Part shown: piece after piece, positions 1-5,747 of the stretch
Numbering within the stretch: the first letter of the stretch is position 1
Layout of the letters: the number at the start of each line of letters is the position of its first letter
Origin: Marinosulfonomonas sp.
GTDB lineage: Bacteria; Pseudomonadota; Alphaproteobacteria; Rhodobacterales; Rhodobacteraceae
Length of the DNA stretch: 6,312 nt
Assembly: GCA_002732955.1 (NCBI GenBank)
Contig: NVTR01000002.1
Location: forward strand, 9,499-15,810
Direction of reading: 5' to 3'
Translations under genes and position numbers: made by a program
The notes under the pieces: generated by a model
Database searches by the model: none
Told to the model about the DNA's origin: nothing
Seen by the model: the letters and a program-made list of their open reading frames with translations, nothing else

Positions 1-1113
1 GTCGAAGCCAACCAGAAAGACATGGAATTTGGTCGCGATAAAGGGCTGAGCCCGGCGATGATGGACCGCCTGATGCTGGACGCAAACCGTATTCAATCCA
101 TGGCCGATGGTCTGCGGGCAGTTGCGCAGCAGACCGACCCCGTTGGCGAGACCATCAAGGAATGGGACATGCCTTCGGGCCTGCACATTCAGCGTGTGCG
201 CACCCCGCTTGGCGTAATCGGGGTGATCTACGAAAGCCGCCCCAATGTAACGGCGGATGCCGGCGCGCTATGCCTGAAGGCCGGAAACGCCGTGATCCTG
301 CGTGGTGGTTCCGAAAGCTTCCATAGCGCGCGTGTGATCCATGATTGCCTGCTCGACGGGTTGCGGGCTGCAAACCTGCCGGTTGACGCGATCCAGCGCG
401 TCCCCACCCGTGACCGCGCGGCAGTGCGTGAAATGCTGACCATGACAGACACCATTGACGTGATCATTCCGCGTGGTGGTAAGGGCCTTGTCGGGTTGGT
501 CCAGCGTGAAGCAAGGGTGCCGGTGTTCGCCCATCTGGAAGGCATCGTGCATATCTACATCGATAAAGACGCTGATCCACAGAAAACCATGGACGTGGTG
601 CTGAATGCCAAAACCCGGCGCACCGGGATTTGCGGCGCGGCTGAATGCCTGCTGATCCACAAAGATGTAGCAGATACGCTAGGGCGCGACATCATCGCAG
701 CACTGATCGGGGCTGGCGTTACGGTGCATGCAGACACCGCACTGCAATCATTCAAAGATACAACACCCGCCACCGACGCAGACTGGGGCCATGAATATCT
801 TGACATGGATATCGCAGCCAAAGTTGTGGGTAATATTGATGCAGCAATCAGTCACATCCAAACCTTTGGCTCCAACCATACCGATTGCATCATGACCGAA
901 AACCCAGCCGCTGCCACGCAGTTCTTTGAACGCCTCGACAGTGCCATTGTGATGCACAACGCCTCAACCCAGTTTGCCGATGGCGCTGAATTTGGCATGG
1001 GTGCAGAAATAGGCATCGCCACAGGTAAAATGCACGCCCGTGGACCAGTAGGAGCAGAACAACTAACCAGTTTCAAATACCTGGTGACCGGTGACGGCAC
1101 CACGCGGGATTAA
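1..1113 (+). CDS. proA: Gamma-glutamyl phosphate reductase (ProA), 5' end outside the window
   Basis: Catalyses NADPH-dependent reduction of gamma-glutamyl phosphate to glutamate-5-semialdehyde, the second step of proline synthesis, in the cytosol. The frame is open from base 1, so the gene starts upstream; the internal ATG at 22 is not the true start. 370 residues are visible, against about 420 for the family, so roughly 50 N-terminal residues are missing. Fragment numbering: the [16 protein letters not shown] segment is at 69-84, [12 protein letters not shown] at 95-106, [12 protein letters not shown] at 153-164, and the catalytic cysteine of the aldehyde-dehydrogenase fold is Cys211 in [12 protein letters not shown]. 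The C-terminal [15 protein letters not shown] block is present and the 3' end is complete (TAA). Its usual partner proB would lie upstream and cannot be seen. It converges on chpT, and the shared spacer is filled by a structured repeat. No disruption is seen. Confidence 0.98.
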   Translation, partial: VEANQKDMEFGRDKGLSPAMMDRLMLDANRIQSMADGLRAVAQQTDPVGETIKEWDMPSGLHIQRVRTPLGVIGVIYESRPNVTADAGALCLKAGNAVILRGGSESFHSARVIHDCLLDGLRAANLPVDAIQRVPTRDRAAVREMLTMTDTIDVIIPRGGKGLVGLVQREARVPVFAHLEGIVHIYIDKDADPQKTMDVVLNAKTRRTGICGAAECLLIHKDVADTLGRDIIAALIGAGVTVHADTALQSFKDTTPATDADWGHEYLDMDIAAKVVGNIDAAISHIQTFGSNHTDCIMTENPAAATQFFERLDSAIVMHNASTQFADGAEFGMGAEIGIATGKMHARGPVGAEQLTSFKYLVTGDGTTRD

Positions 1114-1121
1114 ATATCTGC

Positions 1122-1211
1122 CTTCTTCTTTTCCTAAATACTTGCGCCGCAGGCAATCCCGAGCCCCGCCAGGGGCGAGACAACATAATGGCGCTGTAAG
1201 CGCCGCCGCTA
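1122..1211 (-). repeat. Structured intergenic element, copy 1, 3' of chpT
   Basis: Read on the minus strand, the element begins 2 bases after the chpT TAA and nearly fills the proA-chpT spacer. Hairpin 1 is GGCGCT-TAC-AGCGCC (1204-1190), followed by a T-rich stretch. Hairpin 2 is GCCCC-TGGC-GGGGC (1176-1163). The 3' third (1154-1122) begins GCCTGCGGCG and ends GAAGAAG. By eye this third matches the copy at 5647-5679 at 27 of 33 positions. The overall lengths are 90 and 88 bases. The copy lies in sense orientation after chpT and antisense after proA. A transcript-end or mRNA-stabilising role is inferred from the position and hairpins. I have a vague memory of similar GCCTCCGGCGGGAGTATTT strings in roseobacter intergenic regions, but cannot confirm it here. 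Confidence 0.8.
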
Positions 1212-1213
1212 GT

Positions 1214-1814
1214 TTAAAATCGCACCCGAATACTGTTTTGCGAACTTTCCACACTTAACTGCGCGCCAATAACCTGCGCACTTAGCGGTGCCAAAGCGAA
1301 ATGCACGTTCGCCGCATCAAGATCTGCGTCTGCCAACGGGTTTGACAAAACCTCCCACAGGTCCGGGTTAATCTTCATCTGGCTGGCTTCTCCATGGATC
1401 GCCCATTGTTCGCCAACCACACTAACCGTAATTCGCCCCCCCCCAGGGCATCGCACTTTCAAAACATTGCAGCAGTAAAAACGCGAGCTTAACCTGCTGG
1501 CGCGGCAGTTCGCCACCGGGTTGCCAATCAGTAACGATACGCCCGCTGCCGGCAACATCGCGTAAAATCCCGATGATCTCAGAGCGCCCGACACGCTGCT
1601 GCGGGCTGGCGGCGCCAAAGGCAATACGGAAATACCGAATGCGCGCATTGGCGTTTTCCACACTTTGCGATATCAGGTTCATTTCCGGCCCTGACGCATC
1701 CCCCGCCATTGAAATCAGCTCCACCCCATTGCTGATTGCACCAATTGGGCTGATAAGGTCGTGGCATATACGAGAGCCGATCAGTTCGGTCAGTTGTCTG
1801 GGCGTGGCATTCAT
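1214..1814 (-). pseudogene. chpT: Histidine phosphotransferase ChpT, reading frame interrupted at a nine-G run
   Basis: ChpT passes phosphate from the hybrid kinase CckA to CtrA (and CpdR), a relay controlling cell cycle, motility and gene transfer agents in alphaproteobacteria. The ATG at 1814 gives MNATPRQLTELIGSRICHDL; His18 in the SRICHDLISPIGAI helix is the expected phospho-accepting histidine, followed by the dimerising helical hairpin. The frame runs to codon 124 (AMPWGG), meets nine G (1436-1444) and stops at 1422 after GANYG, giving 130 residues. The other frame carries RITVSVVGEQW onward, with the family-like NVHFALAPLSAQVIGAQLSVE end, stopping at 1214. The span is 601 bases; removing one G gives a 199-residue protein, close to the family length. 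Both halves look conserved and free of other damage. A GAAAG stretch 7 bases upstream of the ATG is a weak ribosome site. Whether the break is real, phase-variable or a sequencing error cannot be told from one sequence. Confidence 0.88.
1436..1444 (-). repeat. Nine-base G homopolymer inside chpT
   Basis: Nine consecutive C on the plus strand read as nine G in the chpT coding strand, at codons 124-127. Eight G (or eleven) would join the two halves as AMPWGGRITV. As given, the frame runs into a stop four codons further on. This is the longest single-base run I noticed in the window. Confidence 0.95.
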
Positions 1815-1841
1815 CGGTGAACTTTCTGATAAGAGGTGGTG

Positions 1842-2024
1842 ATGGTCGATATTAGCAGCGTGCTGGAGCCGGGGTTTCTGGTGCGTCACCCTGGTCATCC
1901 GGAATGGGGCGTGGGGCAGGTACAGTCCAACATACCCGGCCGCGTAACAGTGATGTTTGAGCACGCCGGTAAAGTTGTGATTGATCCAAACCGTGTGGCG
2001 TTGGTGATAGAATATTCCACCTGA
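1842..2024 (+). CDS. Small DUF3553 family protein
   Basis: A 60-residue protein, MVDISSVLEPGFLVRHPGHPEWGVGQV and onward, that I recognise as DUF3553 (function unknown). The pattern PGxxVRHPxxPEWGxGQVxS, then GRVTVMFEHAGKVVID, is that of a small beta-barrel. It recalls the G-x-V-x-H-x-x-x-G-x-G-x-V pattern in CarD-type and helicase C-terminal tudor-like domains; a nucleic-acid or RNA-polymerase contact would be a guess. I chose the ATG at 1842 over the in-frame GTGs at 1836 and 1839 because AAGAGG (1831-1836) lies 5 bases before it, whereas the GTGs overlap or abut that site. It is divergent from chpT, with 27 bases between starts. I recall the two genes being neighbours in related genomes but cannot verify it. 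No signal peptide or membrane segment is seen. Confidence 0.88.
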   Translation: MVDISSVLEPGFLVRHPGHPEWGVGQVQSNIPGRVTVMFEHAGKVVIDPNRVALVIEYST

Positions 2025-2080
2025 AATTCCCCTTTAGGCGTAATTATTACATACTACACAACTAAAAGATGTGTCAATTC

Positions 2081-2086
2081 TATGAT
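2081..2086 (+). promoter_or_regulatory. Possible -10 box upstream of olsBA
   Basis: TATGAT differs from TATAAT at one position and lies 79 bases before the olsB start, in the only AT-rich stretch of the gap (about 2040-2090). No good -35 lies 16-18 bases upstream, so if real it would probably need an activator. I looked for a Pho box, since phosphate limitation often controls ornithine-lipid genes, and found no convincing one. Confidence 0.25.
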
Positions 2087-2113
2087 ACCAACCCACCCGG
2101 TTGCAACAATCAG

Positions 2114-2135
2114 GTCCCGGCCATAGAACCGGGAC
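2114..2135 (+). other. GC-rich hairpin in the leader before olsB
   Basis: GTCCCGG (2114-2120) and CCGGGAC (2129-2135) form a perfect 7-base-pair stem around the 8-base loop CCATAGAA. No T-run follows on the plus strand, so it is not a typical intrinsic terminator for the DUF3553 gene. It ends 30 bases before the olsB ATG and about 10 bases before the purine-rich GAAAGG (2145-2150). It could therefore be a 5' leader structure, a protein-binding palindrome, or chance. Confidence 0.55.
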
Positions 2136-2165
2136 ATCCTTAACGAAAGGTCAATTTGTCCAGAT

Positions 2166-2945
2166 ATGATCGCAAATGACCCAAATCTGGAAATCTATCT
2201 TGCCCGCGATGAACAGGATCTGTTGGGCGCGCAGCGGCTGCGTTACCGCGTGTTTGTCAAGGAGCTGGGCGGCGATGGTCCGTTGGTTGATCACCACAAT
2301 CAACTGGAAAAAGATCAGTTCGATCAACACTTTGATCATCTGATTCTGGTCGACAGACGCCGTGACGCTGCACAACTAAATCATGTGGTTGGGGTTTACC
2401 GCATGTTGCGCGGCGTAACTGCTGACAGGGCCGGTGGATTTTATTCCGAGGTTGAATATGACCTGTCCGCCTTGCGCAACAGTGGGCGAAAACTGTTGGA
2501 ACTTGGGCGTTCTTGTCTGGATAAGGAATACCGGGGCGGCATGGCGCTGCATCTGCTCTGGAGTGGATTGGCGGACTATGTGGCGCGCCATGAAGTTGAG
2601 ATCCTTTTTGGGGTCGCCAGTTTCCACGGCACAAATTTAAGCACTTTGCGAGAACCGTTGTCTTATCTGCACCACCGCCACCTGGCCCCTGAAGATCTGC
2701 GTGTCAGGCTCTGGTCCGGACAGGGGTTGCCTGCCAATATCATGGATCGCGAAACGATTGATCGGCTGTCGGCGACGCGGGCTTTGCCAGCCCTGATTAA
2801 GGCCTATCTTCGCCTTGGCGGTTTCGTCGGGCAGGGGGCATATGTTGATCAGGCGTTCAACACTACGGATGTTTGCCTGATACTGGACATTGCCCGGATG
2901 AACCCACACCAAAAACGCCTGTATACAGGCGAAACCACGAAATGA
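2166..2945 (+). CDS. olsB: L-ornithine N(alpha)-acyltransferase (OlsB)
   Basis: Transfers a 3-hydroxyacyl group from acyl-ACP to the alpha-amino group of ornithine, giving lyso-ornithine lipid, the first step of ornithine-lipid synthesis. The 259 residues have the GNAT-like fold of the family. AQRLRYRVFVKELG is at 22-35, the core LELGRSCLDKEYRGG at 111-125, LFGVASFHGT at 147-156, and the C-terminal YLRLGGFVGQGAYVD (214-228) plus CLILDIARM complete it. The start gives the usual short lead before YLARDEQDLLGAQRLRYRVF. The only purine-rich ribosome site, GAAAGG (2145-2150), is 15 bases from the ATG, unusually far, and no standard in-frame start lies nearer. The olsA start overlaps its stop. Marine Rhodobacteraceae also have a paralogue, GlsB, making glutamine lipid. 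The direct linkage to olsA favours OlsB, but substrate choice cannot be read from sequence alone. Confidence 0.94.
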   Translation: MIANDPNLEIYLARDEQDLLGAQRLRYRVFVKELGGDGPLVDHHNQLEKDQFDQHFDHLILVDRRRDAAQLNHVVGVYRMLRGVTADRAGGFYSEVEYDLSALRNSGRKLLELGRSCLDKEYRGGMALHLLWSGLADYVARHEVEILFGVASFHGTNLSTLREPLSYLHHRHLAPEDLRVRLWSGQGLPANIMDRETIDRLSATRALPALIKAYLRLGGFVGQGAYVDQAFNTTDVCLILDIARMNPHQKRLYTGETTK

Positions 2946-3775
2946 AGGCGCTGTGGTATTCCGAAAAAGCCCCGGCTAAGCCGCGCATCAGCGCAACTGG
3001 CTGGGTGCGAGCAGTGCTGCGTGGTGCTATTTGGGTTCCAATGGCCATGGTCGGTTTGCTTTTATTGCTTTTGATACGGGTGGTTGAGCGCCCGATTTGG
3101 GGCCAATACCGACCGTGGACTCCCTACATCACCCAGGCAGTTTGTCGGATCACGCTAATGATATTGGGGATCAGGTTCCGGGTTATAGGGGAATTAATGC
3201 TCAAAAAGGGTGCGGTAGTTGCCAATCATTCAACCTGGGTCGATATATTTTCGCTGAACGCCCGAAAGCGGATATATTTTGTCGCCAAATCCGAAGTGGC
3301 AAGCTGGCCGTTTATTGGCTGGCTGGCGCGCGCGACCGGAACGGTGTTTATCCGCCGCAATGCGCGCGATGCCCGCAAACAAAAAGAAGTGTTTGAGGCG
3401 CGGCTTAAAGTTGGGCACAAATTGTTGTTTTTCCCCGAAGGAACTTCTACCGATGGCCTTCGAGTTTTACGTTTTAAATCAACACTTTTTGCGGCTTTCT
3501 TCACGCAAGGATTGTCTGACATTTTATGGATTCAGCCAGTTAGCGTATCCTATACCGCGCCGACAGGCGAAGAGCCAAGATTTTATGGTTGGTGGGGCGA
3601 CATGAATTTCACCAACCATGTAATGAAGGTTTTGGCGGCAAAGGGGCTGGGATCGGTGGTGGTTACCTATCACACGCCGTTGAAAGTTTCAGATTTTGCA
3701 GACCGTAAGGCATTGGCGAAGGCCTGTGAACTTGCAGTACTATCGGGAATGCCTGAGGGGACATTGAGCGAATAG
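2942..3775 (+). CDS. olsA: Lyso-ornithine lipid O-acyltransferase (OlsA), PlsC family
   Basis: Acylates the hydroxyl of lyso-ornithine lipid to complete ornithine lipid at the inner membrane; members of this family may also act as 1-acylglycerol-3-phosphate acyltransferases. 277 residues. A hydrophobic segment at about 28-47 (AIWVPMAMVGLLLLLLIRVV) should anchor the N-terminus. The catalytic HX4D motif is NHSTWVD, with His96 and Asp101. The GTVFIRRN block is at 133-140, the substrate-phosphate motif FPEGTS at 164-169, and the IQPVSVSY block at 197-204. The ATG at 2942 overlaps the olsB TGA as ATGA, the mark of translational coupling; an in-frame ATG at 2873 would extend 23 codons into olsB and add no family-like sequence. 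The stop is one base from the stop of the convergent gene. No terminator is seen. Confidence 0.94.
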   Translation: MKALWYSEKAPAKPRISATGWVRAVLRGAIWVPMAMVGLLLLLLIRVVERPIWGQYRPWTPYITQAVCRITLMILGIRFRVIGELMLKKGAVVANHSTWVDIFSLNARKRIYFVAKSEVASWPFIGWLARATGTVFIRRNARDARKQKEVFEARLKVGHKLLFFPEGTSTDGLRVLRFKSTLFAAFFTQGLSDILWIQPVSVSYTAPTGEEPRFYGWWGDMNFTNHVMKVLAAKGLGSVVVTYHTPLKVSDFADRKALAKACELAVLSGMPEGTLSE

Positions 3776-3776
3776 C

Positions 3777-4397
3777 CTACCCCAGACAGGCAACAAGAGA
3801 CTTTAACCGCTCGCTTGGGTCATCTGCATTCCAGATTTCGGGACCAAAAGCGACAAAATCACTTATAGATGAAAGTGTTGCAAGGTTTTCCTCATCCAGT
3901 CCACCCTCGGCTACAACCGGGATTTCAACGACCTCTGACCACCACTTGAACAGGTCAATTTCTGCGGTTTCGCCGTCCCCAAGCGGGCTTTGGCCAACCG
4001 GGCCAAAACTGATGTAATCTGCCCCGGCTTCACCAGCATTCAGCCCGTCATGGCGCGATCCCGCACAGTAAGCCCCAACAATAGCATCTTTGCCCAGTTC
4101 TTCGCGCACCTTGCGCACAGAACGCGCCCCATCCACCAGATGAACCCCGTCGAGGCCCAGTTTTTCCACCATCCGGACGTGGCTGGCTATCACCAGAGCG
4201 ATATCGCGGGGGCTGGTTACATCACGCAGGGCGTCGCAGGCTTTGATGATCTGGTTTTCGTCCTGAGTAGAGAGCGCGATGCGCACACAGGCCACATCCT
4301 GCGTATCCAATACTGACGCCAGCAGGGTTGGGAAACTTTCCAGATCCAGTTCTGGCGGGGTGATCAGGTAGGTTTGCGGGCGCTCAATTTCGGACAT
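3777..4397 (-). CDS. Thiamine-phosphate-synthase-like TIM-barrel protein (divergent ThiE/TenI family)
   Basis: 206 residues from the ATG at 4397 (MSEIERPQTYLITPP). An in-frame GTG at 4424 would add nine residues, but GAAAG lies 7 bases before the ATG, and family-like sequence begins there. The ThiE/TenI barrel is recognisable: YLITPP (10-15), GLDGVHLVDG (81-90), GADYISFGPVG (125-135), and a phosphate-binding turn VVAEGGLDEENL (161-172). However, the QxRxK pyrimidine-diphosphate motif of true ThiE is replaced by CVRIALS (37-43), and the following metal/substrate NDR element by ASHVRM (71-76). True ThiE joins HMP-PP and thiazole phosphate; this protein may have a different or lost activity. No other thiamine gene is in the window. 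It is probably transcribed after the TfoX-domain gene, 56 bases upstream on the same strand. Confidence 0.82.
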   Translation of the reverse strand: MSEIERPQTYLITPPELDLESFPTLLASVLDTQDVACVRIALSTQDENQIIKACDALRDVTSPRDIALVIASHVRMVEKLGLDGVHLVDGARSVRKVREELGKDAIVGAYCAGSRHDGLNAGEAGADYISFGPVGQSPLGDGETAEIDLFKWWSEVVEIPVVAEGGLDEENLATLSSISDFVAFGPEIWNADDPSERLKSLVACLG

Positions 4398-4453
4398 ATC
4401 GGGGCTTTCAGTTTTCGAATTCACGCCCCTATAGCTGGGAAATCCGGGCTTGG

Positions 4454-4783
4454 CTACTTAGGCGGCAGGCTTTGGGCGTTGGTTATCGCCAGTTGCAGCC
4501 ATTGGTCGCGCTTTGTGTCATCCTGAAATGCTTCTTCTGTCACGTCGATCATCCCGCCCATGGGCCGTCCGGTAAATTGCATCGGGCCTGCACCATCAAT
4601 CGCGCGGGCCTCGGTTTCGCGGGGTTTGCCGACGCGAAACATACAGCCCTTCGGGCTTACACCGCACAGCATATGACCGTTCAGCATGAAACAAAGGCCG
4701 CCGAACATGTTGCGTTCCGTTATCCCGGTAATGTCCACCAGATCGTCGCGCAGCAATTGCGCCAGTCCTTCGTCATGGGCCAT
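4454..4783 (-). CDS. TfoX N-terminal domain protein
   Basis: 109 residues from the ATG at 4783, chosen because AAGGAGG lies 5 bases before it, the best ribosome site in the window. A longer frame to 4912 would run through the divergent trmJ start. The protein matches the TfoX N-terminal domain, with the diagnostic ITERNMFGGLCFMLNGHMLCGV at about 21-42, then a strand-rich middle (CMFRVGKP, 47-54) and a C-terminal helix. It lacks the helix-hairpin-helix C-terminal half of full-length TfoX/Sxy competence regulators, which are about 200 residues. Stand-alone N-domain proteins are common in alphaproteobacteria and their role is not known, so a competence function should not be assumed. Its start is 67 bases from that of the divergent trmJ. 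Confidence 0.9.
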   Translation of the reverse strand: MAHDEGLAQLLRDDLVDITGITERNMFGGLCFMLNGHMLCGVSPKGCMFRVGKPRETEARAIDGAGPMQFTGRPMGGMIDVTEEAFQDDTKRDQWLQLAITNAQSLPPK

Positions 4784-4850
4784 ATAGGCCTCCTTGCGCT
4801 GTGTTGACTGCAATCGTATCACCAGTGCGGGCTTTATCCAAAGGTTAGTA

Positions 4851-5594
4851 ATGACAGATAATTCAGCGCAACCGCTATTTGTACTGGTGAACCCACAGAT
4901 GGGGGAAAACATCGGCGGAGCAGCGCGTGCAATGTGGAATTTTGGCCTGGACCGGATGGGGATCGTCGCGCCGCGTGACGGCTGGCCAAACCAGAAAGCT
5001 GTAGCAATGGCCAGCGGTGCGGGTCGGGTGCTGGATCAGGCGTTGCTGGCGGATACCACGGCGCGGGCAGTTGCGGATTGTGCTTACGTTTTTGCCACCA
5101 CCGCGCGGGCGCGGGATTTAACCAAGCCGGTGATGACGCCGGAACGTGCGATGGAACATGCCCGTGCCTTAAGTGCCTCGGGTCAGAAAGTGGCGGTGCT
5201 GTTTGGGCCGGAGCGCGCCGGGCTGGAAAATGAAGACGTGGCGCTGGCGGATGCTATTATTTCTGTTCCGGTGAACCCGGGTTTTGCCAGTCTCAACCTG
5301 GCGCAATGTGTATTGCTGACTGCATATGAGTGGAATCGACGGGGGGCAGTTGTAGCGCCAGAGGTAATGAAATTTGCCGGGACGGAATACGCAAGCAAGC
5401 TGGATGTTGAAAAACTGGGGGACCATTTTGAACAGCGCCTGGGGGACGCCGGGTTCTTTTTTCCCGAAGGTAAGGCCGAAGGGATGAAGCTGAACCTGCG
5501 CAATATGTGGTCGCGCCTTGCCTTGACGCGAGCCGATGTGCAGGCGTTTCACGGTATGTTGCGACAGATGGTGCGCTGGAAGGAACGGGGATAG
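4851..5594 (+). CDS. trmJ: tRNA 2'-O-ribose methyltransferase, TrmJ type (SPOUT family)
   Basis: Probably methylates the ribose 2'-OH of tRNA position 32, using S-adenosylmethionine, in the cytosol. 247 residues. The SPOUT motifs are in order: NPQMGENIGGAARAMWNFGL (14-33, motif 1 with the conserved Asn and Arg), VLFGPERAGLENED (116-129, motif 2), and ISVPVNPGFASLNLAQCVLL (137-156, motif 3 forming the trefoil knot). A basic C-terminal helical tail (213-247) is typical of the TrmJ subgroup. The ATG at 4851 has AAAGG (4840-4844) 6 bases upstream; a frame from 4794 would add 19 residues unlike the family. The exact target nucleoside is inferred from the family, and a related rRNA or tRNA methylase is possible. 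The TAG stop is also the first three bases of structured repeat copy 2. Confidence 0.9.
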   Translation: MTDNSAQPLFVLVNPQMGENIGGAARAMWNFGLDRMGIVAPRDGWPNQKAVAMASGAGRVLDQALLADTTARAVADCAYVFATTARARDLTKPVMTPERAMEHARALSASGQKVAVLFGPERAGLENEDVALADAIISVPVNPGFASLNLAQCVLLTAYEWNRRGAVVAPEVMKFAGTEYASKLDVEKLGDHFEQRLGDAGFFFPEGKAEGMKLNLRNMWSRLALTRADVQAFHGMLRQMVRWKERG

Positions 5595-5679
5595 CGGAGG
5601 CGTCTGCGACGCCATTGCTTTTATTAGGGCCCCTTTGGGGCCGAATGCCTCCGGCGGGAGTATTTTTGAACAGAAGAAG
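5592..5679 (+). repeat. Structured intergenic element, copy 2, 3' of trmJ
   Basis: Begins at the trmJ stop codon itself. Hairpin 1 is GGCGTC-TGC-GACGCC (5599-5613), followed by ATTGCTTTTATT. Hairpin 2 is GGCCCC-TTT-GGGGCC (5628-5642). A conserved 33-base end (5647-5679) then starts GCCTCCGGCG, carries a TATTTTT stretch and ends GAAGAAG. Compared with the chpT copy, pairs 5 and 6 of hairpin 1 change from C-G and T-A to T-A and C-G, so the stem stays fully paired. Hairpin 2 is also fully paired, with a stem one pair longer. The layout suggests a 3' end-forming or stabilising RNA structure; that function is inferred. Confidence 0.82.
5599..5625 (+). terminator. Possible intrinsic terminator after trmJ
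   Basis: The six-base-pair stem GGCGTC/GACGCC with a three-base loop is followed by ATTGCTTTTATT, a loosely T-rich tail. It starts 4 bases after the trmJ stop codon. The tail is interrupted by G and C, so efficiency would be modest; the second hairpin and the TATTTTT further on may contribute. Confidence 0.5.
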
Positions 5680-5747
5680 ATGATTATTCTTTATCATTGT
5701 TGAGCGGCTGATTAGGTTCGCCAGCAGAATTTACCGGTGAGTTGGCA

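Noticed and set aside
1114..1213. proA-chpT spacer as a CRISPR fragment or attachment site
   Set aside because: The repeats are hairpins within one element, not direct repeats with spacers, and no integrase or Cas gene is nearby.
1573..1842. Plus-strand open frame across chpT
   Set aside because: It is antisense to well-conserved ChpT sequence, has no recognisable domain and appears to be a shadow frame.
1815..1964. N-terminal extension of chpT to an ATG at 1964
   Set aside because: The extra 50 residues run antisense through the DUF3553 gene, have no family-like character, and the ATG at 1814 gives the normal ChpT N-terminus.
2041..2090. Possible Pho box upstream of olsBA
   Set aside because: No pair of CTGTCAT-like direct repeats with 11-base spacing; TGTCAA at about 2072 has no partner and other alignments match at only about half the positions.
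2873..2941. Earlier olsA start at 2873
   Set aside because: It would overlap olsB by 73 bases; the ATGA junction at 2942 fits translational coupling and family length.
4804..4838. Promoter for trmJ from TTGACT (4804) and TTTATC (4833)
   Set aside because: The spacing is 23 bases, too long for a sigma-70 promoter, and no -10-like sequence lies at 16-18 bases.
5700..5731. Promoter for ctaA from TTGAGC (5700) and AGAATT (5726)
   Set aside because: Spacing is 20 bases and the -10 match is poor.
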